From positions 186,001 to 250,000 of the forward strand of contig OU452215.1 of NCBI GenBank assembly GCA_911728435.2: 64,000 nucleotides of DNA, written 5' to 3'. Shown here piece after piece: positions 44,100-56,400 of this stretch; the first letter of the stretch is position 1; each line of letters starts with the position of its first letter. The notes beneath the pieces were generated by a model, which saw only the letters and a program-made list of their open reading frames with translations, had not been told where the DNA came from and ran no database searches. Position numbers and translations under genes: made by a program. The DNA comes from Apoderus coryli. Lineage: Eukaryota; Arthropoda; Insecta; Coleoptera; Attelabidae.

Positions 44100-45500
44100 A
44101 TAGAAAAATTTACTATTTTTATTAATCAGATGTACTAAATTTGAACAATTGGGGTGGAGACAATAACCTCTCCAGGAGTTTTCAACTCGTTTTTCCACAA
44201 CTGACTCCTTTATCAGATAAAACTTATGTTCTACAACTCAATTCAGTAGAGCTAGTGTGGCATATCCTCACTTCAATTGTGCATATTTATAAATTTCATC
44301 ATTGTCTGTTTGTAAAGACAATGATTTTAAATTAGAGTTGTTAAGAAAAGAACGGAAAGGTTCTTAATAAAAGGTTTCCGAGATAGCCTGTTCAGTGAAT
44401 CGTTCTTTTAAAAGAACTGATATGAAAGCAACCTATAAAAACTCACTGTATAGTTCGTCTATACTGCGAAAGATGGCGCCATTTGATTTCATCTTCTTCT
44501 TCTTTTTTGGTCAATTTTTGGCCCAATTAACTATTTTCACTTCACTATAAAATTAATTGACATAATTAAACAGCCTATAATTTGAATATATGTACAATTG
44601 AAGATAATTGGCGATATCCTTCTACTACCTCAGATCCACTGGTGTGATGTCACTTACCACTCATATCACTTGCATTGCACTTACGAGAGAACGGAACCGA
44701 TGATATGCTATTTCAATACACTGTGCTTAGCTTCAACCACAATATCATTGACTATAAAGCATTATGAGGAGTTTAACTGAACCGATGTGACATGATCACC
44801 TACCACTCATCTCACTTTATTTTTTATACACGGAACGTCAAAATTATTATTAGTTTCGTTCGTTCATTCGTTCGTTAATGGTCTTCATCAACGGGTATTT
44901 AGCCGGTTTCACGTACGTATGAAAGAATTTTATTTTAATGTCTGTAAATGAGATAAATGAGATTTTTGGATCAGAGAAACTCTTGAGAAAAACGACTTGG
45001 TAATGTGAATATTTATTGGTAAAATATCAGCATGTTTTGTTCAATTATCTCTCATACATCGTTCTTGTATAAATTCTATTGACAGTTAATCAAGAAATTA
45101 CCTAATCTCAATATGTTGCATAAGTAAGTAGCTGATCTGAAAATGTAGGCAATGATATTACCAACACTGTTTAGTAGTGTGTTATTGGCATGATATAGAT
45201 TCTAACCTCCTTTTATAATAGTCACCTGTGGAAAAAATTATGTAATATTTATAAATAATAATAAATAATAGTAAAATGATATAATAATGGTTTATGTGGG
45301 AGATTGGCAACACAGTAAAATAACACAGTTAATTTCCTGTTTCCGTGAACAGGGCGACATCTTAAAAAAAAATGTTTGTTTATAAAAATGCAGAAGAACA
45401 TTCATACTGACACATACGTACTAAAAGAGACATTTTAATGTACGAGTCGGCCTCAGAGTCTGGTACATTTAATGAAATTAAATAAATACAAAGAAATAAG
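44100..45500. other. Non-coding region
   Basis: No gene recognised. An AAGATGGCGCC word (44470-44480) matches the YY1/Pho site. CGTT-rich short repeats (TTCGTTCATTCGTTCGTT) lie at about 44860. Confidence 0.45.
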
Positions 45501-45639
45501 CAATTAATAAGGATACAGGAGAGTAAAAATGCATAGAGGCATCACAAATATGCTTGTAGTTAACTTTCAAATTGTTTTTGTACCTATTCACAGCACCAAA
45601 ACAGGTATTTATTTCAAAGTAATAGCAGTACTTTATAGT

Positions 45640-45990
45640 GCTTTTTTCTTTATTTTCCTCGTAGAACAAGTTATTCACCTCCTTCTCACTCAGTAATTTA
45701 GTTTTTGTAGATGAAAATTAATTAGAAAAATGCATTATTTTATCAAAGTCATTGACGTTTGGAAAATGGTAGATGTAAAAGTTTAAAAAAGAAATTTTCA
45801 ATATAGGTAGCGCTGCTGTTCGGCCTCCCGGCCGAATTTTTGGTTTAGTGGCTCTAAATTGGGTCTTTTTTTCCGGATTTTCGACAAAGACAGACTGTAC
45901 TCGTTAGTATAATTAACAAAAAATCCCTTCGGGATTTCCCAGTCGTTGTGTGATAGTTTTATCTATGAAAAAAGTCATTGAGGGTTATAA
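45640..45990. repeat. Hairpin repeat family, copy at 45.8 kb
   Basis: First stem TTCGGCC (45819-45825) with GGCCGAA (45830-45836); second stem AAATCCC (45921-45927), loop TTC, GGGATTT (45931-45937), followed by CCCAGTCGTTGTGTG. Same layout as the copies at 15.9, 27.5 and 48.5 kb, with a different first-stem sequence. Confidence 0.8.
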
Positions 45991-46159
45991 AAAAAATTAA
46001 AAAAAAATCAAGAAAAAAAATTTCAAGGAAAAAAATGTTTCTATTAATAAAAAAAGTCAAAAAAAAATTTCAAAAAAAAAATTTTCAAAAAAAAATTAAA
46101 AAAAAAAAATTCATAAACTAAATTCAAAAATTAATTAAAAAAAAGTATTGGCAGAGCTG

Positions 46160-47045
46160 AAAATCTGAAAATGTTTCTATTAAAATGAGGAAATACATTT
46201 TTGATTCACCCTGTATGTATATTTGACCTTATAGTTTAACTTTCACAGAAAACTTGATTTGAAATCTAAAGAAACTAAAAAATTATTCAAAATATTACTT
46301 TTTTGACGATAGGAAATACATTTTTGATTCACCCTGTATATAAATTTAAAGCCTATGCTAAAAATTTCGCTTTTAAAGAAAATAAAAAGTCACTTATCGC
46401 TGATGAGGTTCTGCAGCATGTCTAAAAGTCTTAAAAAAATAGAGAAATACATTTTTGATTCACCCCGTATATAAATTTAAAACCTATCCTAAAAATTTAT
46501 CTTTTAAAGAAAATAAAGTCACCTATCGTGTTAAAAAAAATGGTAAAAAAATAGAGAAATACATTTTTGATTCACCCTGTATATAAATTTAAAGCCTATG
46601 CTAAAAATTTCTCTTAAAAAAATAGAGAAATACATTTTTGATTCACCCTGTATATAAATTTGAGCTTATAGTTTAACTTTTAAAAAAAATCTTGATTTGA
46701 AATCTAAAGAAATCAAACAATTATTCAAAATATTACTTTTTTGACGATAGGAAATAAATTTTTGATTCACCCTGTATATAAATTTAAAACCTATGCTAAA
46801 AATTTCTCTTTTAAAGAAAATAAAAAGTCACTTATCGCTGATAATGTTATGCAGCATGTCTAAAAGTCTTAAAAAAATAGAGAAACACATTTTTGATTCA
46901 CCCCGTATATAAATTTAAAACCTATGCTAAAAATTTCTCTTTTAAAGAAAATAAAAAGTCACTTATCGCTGATAATGTTATGCAGCATGTCTAAAAGTCT
47001 TAAAAAAATAGAGAAATACATTTTTGATTCACCCTGTATATAAAT
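46160..47045. repeat. Diverged array of the 131-bp satellite
   Basis: About seven irregular units start with AAATACATTTTTGATTCACC or close variants; several lack the central CACTTATCGCTGAT part. Same family as 16365-18800, and again directly right of a hairpin-family copy. Confidence 0.85.
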
Positions 47046-47266
47046 TTAATTAATATTTCGATAAATTAGAATTTTTGTTATAGTATTATACTTTATTTTT
47101 TTGGATTTTAAAAACCAACGACATAAGCAATGAGAAAAGAGCAACAGAATATAGAATTATTAGTCATTAAAAAGCAATTGAAGTACCTACCTAAGTACTT
47201 TTATTAGTCATTAAAAAGCAATTGAAATACCTACCTAAGTACTTATATAATATATTGATTATTTAC

Positions 47267-47378
47267 CTGTGGTAGACTGCGTATTGGTTATTTCATTTTT
47301 CTTGTTTTTTGTGGTATCACGACCACGGCAGTCCCGTCCTTTCCTGGAACTCAGATTACCTTTCTTTCTTCTCGGCAT
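47267..47378 (-). pseudogene. Helitron first exon, distal copy
   Basis: The ATG at 47378 opens 37 codons (MPRRKKGNLSSRKGRDCRGR...TNTQSTT) and stops in phase 1 at donor GTAAAT (intron from 47266). The surrounding DNA, upstream promoter-like part and start of the intron, resembles that around 43463-43568. The copy is cut off at about 47045 by the satellite array. It could be the true first exon, an alternative one, or the remnant of a second Helitron. Confidence 0.6.
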
Positions 47379-47708
47379 GTTTCACAAAAAATTTTATCAA
47401 TTCTCAATTTTCGATAGTTGATAAATGCTGCTAAGCATTATTATATTCACTTGTTTTTCCAAATCCAGATATCTAGATTTTATACCATATATATTTTTAT
47501 GAATAAGCCCGATTCATAACGAACACAACCTCAAAATTATTTGTTCTATACCAAAATTTATAAAAAATTGATCAATGTTTGAAATATGAAATTGTTAATC
47601 AAGAAATGTATTTTCCATTTGAATGGTAAAAATAATTATTGCAATAATGATTTTTGCCATTTTATAATTAAAAAAATTCAATATTTGCTCCAATAACGAT
47701 AACAATTA

Positions 47709-47716
47709 TGACGTCA
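47709..47716. promoter_or_regulatory. CRE-like palindrome upstream of distal first exon
   Basis: TGACGTCA about 330 bp upstream of the ATG at 47378 (minus strand), in sequence similar to that around 43873. Confidence 0.5.
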
Positions 47717-48112
47717 TAAAAAACAATAATAGTATTGTTCCGATATGTCATTTTTTTTAATTATCAAATTAGTTCCCGCAACATATAAAAATTGTGTGAA
47801 ATATGACAGCTACTTTTATTTTATCTCATATACCATTGTTTATACAGCAGATCAGAGCGCGTGCACATGTAAAGCTATAAAAATATCACTTTTTGCACCT
47901 AAAAATGAATAAGTCTCTGACAATTGAGAGCACGCGCATTATTTTATGTTATTTAACTCATATATATCGTTTCTCATATGTTTGTTTATAGAGTAGATGT
48001 ATTCTCTACGCATGCGCAGTCAAAATATATAAAAAAATAATAAAATTGTTCAAAATATCACTTCTTGTCTTTAAAAAACGGAATACCATATCTGCCATAT
48101 TTCTCTATTATA

Positions 48113-50843
48113 AAAATGTAATAAAGGGCCGTACCATACCGTAAAAGTGCACTGCCGTGTTTAGAACAGTGCCTAGTATAAATCAAAATGCTTTTATTGT
48201 ATTTGTGGATGCTGCAAAAAGGTAAATTTATTGATTTAGTAGTAGCATTTTTTGCAGTTTTGTGTTGTTGTTTTCTTGAATTTTCTCGTAGAAAAAGTTA
48301 TTCACCTCCTTCTCACACTTTAATTCCGTTTGTGCAGAGGTATATAAATGATTAAAATACATAATTTTAATGCATTCAATCAGCTTTGAAAAGTAGCTCT
48401 TGCAGTTGTGCAAAAAGGAAATTTTCTATTATAGGCAGCGCTGCGGTGTCGCCTTCGGCGAAACTGGAGCCTTAGTGGCTCCAAATTGGGTCTTTTTTTC
48501 CCAATTTTAGAAAGAAACGCGAACATCACCCGTTATTATATACACCCGTTATTAATATTAAACAAGAAATCCCTTCGGGATTTCCCAGTCGTTGTGTGGT
48601 AGTTTTATCTATGAAAAAGTCATTGAGGGTTATAAAAAAAAATTGTGATTTTTTTTTATTAGTTTTTTTTAATTTAATTTTTTGATTTTTTTGTCATTTT
48701 ATTTTTAATTTTTTTTTTATTTTATTTAATTGTTTTTTATTAGTTTATTTTTTATTTTTTTTTTCTATTTTATTTAAATATACACCTTGTATAAAAACAA
48801 TTAAAAATTTTATGCGCTCATTCTACCTAAACATACTGTGAAATTTAAAAAATATACAAAACATCTCAAATTAAAATTGAAAGTTTGATTTGTTTTAAAT
48901 ATATATTGGCCAAAATATGGTATATGAATTTTAGTTATTCTAAAAATATATAAAAATTTTAATGTTTTAAAAGAGAAATTTAAATTGCGTTTTGGAAAAA
49001 ATATTTAAAATTCTTACCTAATAAATAGAGATGTTTGAAATTTCTTTATAATTTAAGTGATGTATTTTATTTAAATTACTTCAATTTTTAGGTATATGTA
49101 GGTGGGAATAAATCAAATATAGATTTTTTTAAAAATTTTAATTATAAAATATATGCATTTTGAAATGAATTTTTACGAAACAATAATAAATGAATATGAA
49201 ATGAAATATATATACTATCTTAGTTGATTAATGCAAAAAAGTGTTGAGATATACATATTTAAAAAAAAAATAATTTGATTTCTGAAATGATTAATACATT
49301 AAAATAATTTATATTGAACATTTTAAAACTAATATCGTAATTAAGAAAAAAATTGGAACTTAGATTATACTAAACTGAAATGGTTGTTATTAATTAGAAT
49401 ATAATATTTAATACAAACAAAACCAAATAATAATAGTGTATGTAATTAAAACAAAATATTTCACTCAACGGAATTTCTGGACAGTAGTAATTTCAGGAAA
49501 TATTGTTGATCCATACATTTCTGAAAGAATTTATTAAACATTTACAGTGTGTTAGAATATTATAGTATTGGAGTCTTGGAAACGGTAGGAATTAAATGTC
49601 GAATAAATTAAAGAAAAGTTGTACAATTGAATCACCTATTAAATGATGTTTTCAAAAGTAAACTAATTTTAGCCATTTTTGATAAATTTTGGGAAAACGA
49701 TTTTTTTGCGATTATAACTTTCATTTATTTGTGACATTACAGATACAAAAATTGAGAAGCAACTTCTCATTTTTATTTTTAGACAAAATAAGTGACAAAC
49801 TATGGCGATTTTTCTTGAATAATTTAAAATAACAGCTAAAAATACTGAAAACTTGTTTGAATCATCACATGTGATATACTACCTATTTTCGAAATGAAAA
49901 TAACTTTAAATTTAAGAATAAAAAATTCATGGCCGTATTTAAAAAAAACAAATTTGATGATGGTTTTTCAAAAACGAAACGTCATAGTAAAATTTTGTAA
50001 ACACTATATTATTTTGTTCAAAAATTAATATTTTTATATCTGTAAAAATAATGTCAGAAATAACTAAAATTGTCAATTTTTTATTTCATTTTTGCAAACA
50101 CCATTTAAAAGGTGTTTAAATTGTAAAACTTTTTGCTAGTTTGTAACTCCTACAGTTTTTAATGTTTCAATGTTATGTTTATTTTGGACACAGTGTATAT
50201 GTAAATATAAAATTAGTGAAAATCAATGCAAACAATTTTTAAAATAATAATGAGATTATTGAAGTTGTGTTTTTTTTTTTGTAATTATATTAAATTTTGA
50301 AGGTTTGCAGTATATGTAAAGCAATAAAATTAATGGTATACCTTATAATTTGTTGTTGGAATTGGGTTCAATTTTTTTGTTATTTAAATGCAAAATATAT
50401 AAATAACAGAATAATCATAGAATTGTTGTGCTATTATTGTCATAGTCATTCAATGTTTGGCATCCTAAAATTCAGAAGTATGTCAATTGGTAAAATTTAA
50501 TCTTGTACAGAACGTAGTGATTGTTTTGAAAATTTAAATGATTACTACTACTACTACTAAAATAGGCATAAGGCAAATTCTTAAATAATAGCAAGTGTTT
50601 AGAAAAATTGGTTTATATCTGTATATTTATATGTGATTTTTAAATCATAAAATATAATTTTATGTAACGGGGTATAATTGAAATGAGAAAGTAGGTATTA
50701 AATTCTGGTATGACTGGAGGTGGCTGAAGTATCATAATATCATAGATTGATAAAAATTGGATTGCTTTGAGTAAGTATTTAAATTTTCAAAACAATTGTA
50801 TGTGTAGTGTTGCCAAAAATTTTGAATGTAGCATTGATCAACA
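48113..50843. repeat. 3.7-kb non-coding repeat, copy 2, first part
   Basis: Matches 27131 onward: ATGTAATAAAGGGCCG at the left edge, hairpin core (first stem TCGCC 48449-48453, loop TTC, GGCGA 48457-48461; second stem 48566-48584), a shorter T-rich tract, a MITE at 49545-50195, then an interruption by a gypsy element. It resumes at 59342. Confidence 0.85.
49545..50195. mobile_element. MITE, copy of the 28890-29432 element
   Basis: TA at 49543-49544 and 50196-50197, ends CAGTGTGTTAG and GGACACAGTG. It sits at the same place in this repeat copy as its relative in the other, so it predates the duplication. About 100 bp longer than its partner. Confidence 0.75.
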
Positions 50844-50847
50844 TGTA

Positions 50848-51365
50848 TGTTAGAATCTTAAGGTTGGAGATTGCTTTTTAAAAATATACTTTATTAATTT
50901 AAACACATAAAACTTTATTTTTGAACTTTAGGTTGTTACAGAATAAATTACTACTAATTATTTTATGATTATCAAGATCGACTGAATCTCTAGACTGCCG
51001 GAATTATAATAAAAGAATCTCTCTTATCAAGACCGCCCGAATTATAATTATAGAATCTCTCTGATTTTATTTTCTTTATACTATTTATACTATTTTAAAG
51101 TGCTGAATCAGCTAGCTTCTAGAATTTATATTATTTATGAAAATCGTAGATTTTCATATAATTATTAAATTACAACAATATCAAATTTCAACAATATCAA
51201 ATTACAATAATTCGTGCTTAATTTGTAAATATTATTCTCTTTGAAGTGTCTTTGAAAATGAAAAACAAAGGGTTTAAATTACTGGGAAATTGCGTATTAA
51301 AATTAGGAACATAATATGATAATTCAAAAATATGACGTAATAGTATATATTGATCTAATATAACA
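50848..51365 (-). repeat. Gypsy copy 1, 3' LTR (518 bp)
   Basis: TGTTAGAATC...ATATAACA on the plus strand. Contains a 16-bp tandem duplication (ATATCAAATTTCAACA region, about 51175-51205) absent from the 5' LTR but present in the LTR of copy 2. Confidence 0.94.
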
Positions 51366-51376
51366 ACTCTCTCTTA
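51366..51376 (-). other. Gypsy copy 1 polypurine tract
   Basis: ACTCTCTCTTA on the plus strand, purine-rich AAGAGAGAGT on the coding strand, directly next to the 3' LTR. Confidence 0.7.
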
Positions 51377-51512
51377 TTAAAAAAAGTTAAAGCTACACAA
51401 TGCTTTGACTTTTAATAAAAATAATAAAACTTGAAATTTCTACTTTCTTTAATAAAGGAAATTGTGAACAAAATCTTAGATATAATTATAAAACAAACTT
51501 ATTTCTAAAACA

Positions 51513-53379
51513 TTATGCAAATGATTTATTTTCATTCATTTCAAAACCTTCTTCAATCGGTTCATTAACTCTGATTGAAGGTCGTCTTTTAGGTAAAATT
51601 TTTGTAAAATTTTCTTTAATTTGAAAAAGTCTTGTATTTGGAGGTTGAGGAGGATTATCTGATGAAGTTGTGATTCCAATACGAATTTTCCTTTTCTTTC
51701 GACATTTGCAAAATGTGTAAACAATAATAACAATAATAATTAATGTAATACTTATATAGGTAAACCAAGGTGTGTATTTTTTAATAAATGGTTCATGAAT
51801 AATATCATCAATGTCTTTGGAATATTGATCTAAATTATGTTTAGCTATATCTAATTCATCAAAATTTATAATATTTAATTTTAAAGGTTTTAATTTAGGT
51901 AATTTAATTTTATCTGGAATATTTTTACAACACTCATATGGAATAATTACTGAATGAGGTTTATAAAGAAAATCAGAATTTTTAGTTTTACTTGCTTGAA
52001 TTTTTGTTGTGCCTACAAAAGCATAACAATCTGGTTGTAGAGTTAAAATTGAATTAGTTTTAATTATTTCAGAATAAGCTTCTTTTGTAACACATTTAAT
52101 ATTAACTGGAAGTTGTTCACTTACTGCAATTAACCATTTATTTGTTTCTAATAAATGAATTTTATATTCTTTAGCAAAAACAAAAGATATTTGACAACTT
52201 TCTGGAAGTTTAACTAAACCTCTCAATAATTGAACTTCACATATAGCATTATTATCAATAGGGTAATGATAAATATTTCTACAAAGCATAGTTTTAAAAT
52301 ATAATTCTTTACATTTACTTAAATCATTTATAGGAATAAAAACATCATTTTCTTCGCTTTTAGCTATATATTTTTGATTTGTTGATAGAATGTGATGTAG
52401 ACCAGTTCGATTATCATAAATAGGAATTGGGAATAATCGAAATATTGTATATAGTTCCGGTTCTACTAATGGTATTTCTAGAATAAATATTATTTTTGAA
52501 TCTGTTTGAAAAGCTTTTAATTTGATTATATTAAGATAAGAAGCAATTGAATTTGTTGAAATAGGTAAAGGTAAATTATTTTTTTGTAAGGATTGAGATA
52601 TTGATTTTAAATTTTCAATTAAGTCTTTTGGTGTTATAATTGATGTATGAATGATATTTAATCTAGCAAATGTTATTGAATTTAACATATCATTTAAAAT
52701 ATTTTCAATATATGAGTATGATTCTGTTAACTTCTCTGTAATTTCAATAACTTCTAATTTTGAATTAAACCATTTTAAATTATCTGAAATATCATAAATT
52801 GATTGCTCTATATTTACGATATCTTCATTAAAAGTTTTCTCATCGACTTGTAATTTTCTTAGAGTTTCATTAAAGTTTTTTATTACTGAAGTAGTTACTG
52901 ATATTTGTTTTTTAAATAGTTCTTCTAATTCGTGTTCATCTCTATTTATTTTATTAATACAATTATTATAATATTCTCCATCGGAGGCATCAAGATTACC
53001 TGTTAAATATTTCCAAACTGAACCTGCTCCGTTTATAAGTCCTCTTTTATATCGATTATTAATATCAAAAGCTAATTCTTGAAATTTTGAGTTAATACTT
53101 TGAGATACCTGAGTTAATAAATCAATATGAGATTTTACTTCTGAAAGAAAACTTAACATTCTATCATTTATTGGATTTAAATAATTATACAGACTATTCA
53201 AAATATTATTATTATTTTCAAACGCTACCTGTAATGCTTCAATATCATGATAAACTAATAATGTCCATTTGTCATTTGATACACGAAGATAATCACTTTC
53301 TTGATAATAAATACCAACTGTATTCTGAATGGGTTTAAGTGAAAATTGTGTTCTAGCAACTGCACTTAGAAGTGCAAAC
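51513..53379 (-). CDS. env: Errantivirus-type envelope, exon (copy 1)
   Basis: Open from 53396, with no ATG near the start; an acceptor ATTAATTACAG ends at 53380, so env is probably made from a spliced RNA, as in Drosophila gypsy. The product is about 620 residues from the acceptor. A basic cleavage site of RxKR type followed by a Gly-rich, fusion-peptide-like segment lies near 53030-53060, as in the baculovirus F-like envelope family. A hydrophobic membrane segment (ITLIIIVIIVYTF, about 51715-51755) is followed by a basic, short cytoplasmic tail. No stop or frameshift is seen. Such proteins mediate membrane fusion in related elements; activity here is unknown. Confidence 0.88.
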
Positions 53380-53412
53380 CTGTAATTAATAATATTTTAT
53401 CAGAAAATCAAA

Positions 53413-56400
53413 TTATTTCACTTCTCTTTCTTCAAATAGTTTTAAACGATCAAAATTTATTCGTGAAGTATTATCAGAAATAGGATTGTAAATTAATGCT
53501 GAATTGTTATCAAATATTTTTAAAATATCAAAAGGACCATTAAATTTATTTGCTAGTTTATTTTTTTATTTGAGATTCCTTGACATATACTTTGTCTCCT
53601 ACCTTAAAATTATCATTAGATTTATTTATATTTTTATCAAAGTATTCCTTGGCTTTTTGTTTCTTAAGATTAGTTCTTTGCCTTGCCATATTATAAAAAT
53701 GTTTAATTTTATTATTTAAATCTAAAATATACTTAGAAATTAATTCTTTTTCATTATAAAGAGTTTCGGGTGGTCGTCCTGAAGTATGACCAAATATTAA
53801 CTCATATGGAGTGAATCCATGTGTTTGATTTACAGAATTATTATAACATATACAAGCAAAAGGTAAAATAGTTAATGGGTGATCATTAGGATTTTCTACT
53901 TTATTTATTCTAATCATTTCTAATAATGTTGCGTGAAACCTTTCAAGAGATCCATTTGATTGTGGATGAGCAACGCTAGAAAATGTTAATTTAATATCAT
54001 ATAATAAACATAAATCATTAAATATTTTATTATTAAATTCTTTTCCTCCATCGCAATGTATTCGTAAGGGTGTACCGTAATGTTGGAAAAATATGAGTAT
54101 AGTACTAGCAACTGAAATAGCTGATTTATTTTGTAAAGCATAAGCTTGTGTAAATTTTGTTAGTTCGTCTCTAATTGTTAAAACATAGTTTTTGGTTGGA
54201 ACTTCTAAAATATCAATATTGATTCTTTCAAAAGGAGTTTTCGGAGTTTCAGTAATAACCAAACGATTTTTTAAATTTTGCCTATAAATTTTAGTTTTAT
54301 GACAAATTTCACATTTTTTAATAAACATTTCGACATCTTTAGTTAATCCATTCCAGTCATATTTTTCTTTAATTCTACGAATTGTTTCATTGATTCCTCT
54401 GTGTAGATTTGCTTTTCCTGAATGGTAATTATCTATTATTACTTGAATTTCATCATTATCAGGAGTTATAATAATATTTTGACAAATTACTAATTTTAAA
54501 TCTTTTTCTGCAAAAATAAAAGAAAACATTTCCAATATTGGGAGTTCAATATTATTTTCAACATAATATGTTTTTGATTCATTTATATCATTAGAACATT
54601 TGTACAAAGTGACGAAAAGTCTTTCAACAGCTTCTTTAAAATGAAATGGTAGTGGAATAATATAATAACTTCGTTTATTTACTGTTTTGCTTGAAAGAAT
54701 ATTTATTTTATCATGACGAAAATCTGCTTCTTCTTCAAAAATATCTTCTATTATTGTATTATGTAAATCTTGAAGTCTATCTTGTTGAAAAAAGGTAATA
54801 ATATTTTTATGATCTTTATCTAATAATTGTTTATTTGTAAATCTAATTTTCGTATAGTCAATTAATGATTTAGTTTTGTATAATTCTATAAAACGATAAA
54901 ATTCATTAGTAATTGTTTCAATGTCACTAGAACTTGTGTCAGCTGTGGTTTCATTTTCATTTTCACTTTCAATTTCTACTGTATCATCTTGCTTTGATGT
55001 ACCGGGTTGATTAAGTTTATTATGAAAAATAACAGCATTTTTCAAATGATTAATTTTAATTCTGGAAAGAGCATCAGCATTCTTATTAATTTTACCAGGT
55101 TTATAGATTATTTCATAATCGTATTCCTCTAATTTTAACCTCCATCTAGTTAATCTGCTACCGGGATCTTTTATTGAAAATAACCATGTCAATGGTCGAT
55201 GATCGGTTACTAGTTAAAATTTCCTACCATAAAGATAAGGACGAAAGTTTTTAACTGACCAAACAATAGATAATAATTCTCTTTCAATAACACTATACTT
55301 AGTTTCTGCTTCACAAAGAGTTCTTGAAGCATAAACAATGGGAAGATCTCTACCAATAGGACCTTGAGATAAAACTGAGCCAATTGCAAAAGCACTTGCA
55401 TCTGTAGTTAAAATAAAAGGTTCTTCAAAATTAGGATACCTTAATATTGGATCTGAAGTTAAATAATTTTTAAGAAGATTGAATGCTTCTTGACATTCAT
55501 TATTAAATATAAATGAAACATCTTTTTGTAAAAGTCTAGTTAATGGTTTCGAAGTTTTTGCAAAATCTGGTATGAACCGTCGATAATAACCTGCTAGTCC
55601 TAAGAAAGATTTTATATCCTTTGAATTTTTCGGAATAGGGAAATTCTTTAATGCAATAATTTTCTTTGGATCTGGTTTTACACCATCTTTAGTTACTAAA
55701 TAACCTAAATAAGCTACTTCCTTTCTGAGAAATTCACACTTATCAGGTTGTATTTTAAAATTTGCATTTTGTAATCTTTTAAAAACTTCCTTTAATCTTG
55801 CAATATGTTCATGAATTGTAGGTGAATAAATTATTATATCGTCCATATAAACTAAACATTTTTCATTTTGAATTCAAACTAAAATATGATCCATAACTCT
55901 TTGAAAAGTTGATGGAGCATTTTTAAGACCAAATGGCATTCGTTTAAATTCGAAATGACCATTTTCAACTGAAAACGCAGTTTTAGAAATATCTGAAGTA
56001 TCGATTTCTATTTGATGAAACCCTGAGGCTAAATCTAATGTTGTAAAATATTGACATCTGCCCAATTGATCAAGTAAATCATTGATATTTGGTAAAGGAT
56101 ATTTATCATCTACAGTAACTTCATTTAATTTTCTATAATCAATTACTACTCTCCATTTTTGTTTTCCTGACGCATCTAATTTTTTAGGGACTACCCATAC
56201 TGGAGAAGACCATGGAGATATTGAGGGTTGAATAATATTTTGATTTAACATTTTTGAAACTTGTTCCTTAACTTCTTGTTTATGTACTTGAGGATAACGA
56301 TAACTTTTTGTATAAATTGGTTTAGCATTATTGGTATCAATTGTGTGTTTTATTTTATTTGTAAAAGTTAAATTATCTCCTTCAAAATAAAATAAATTTG

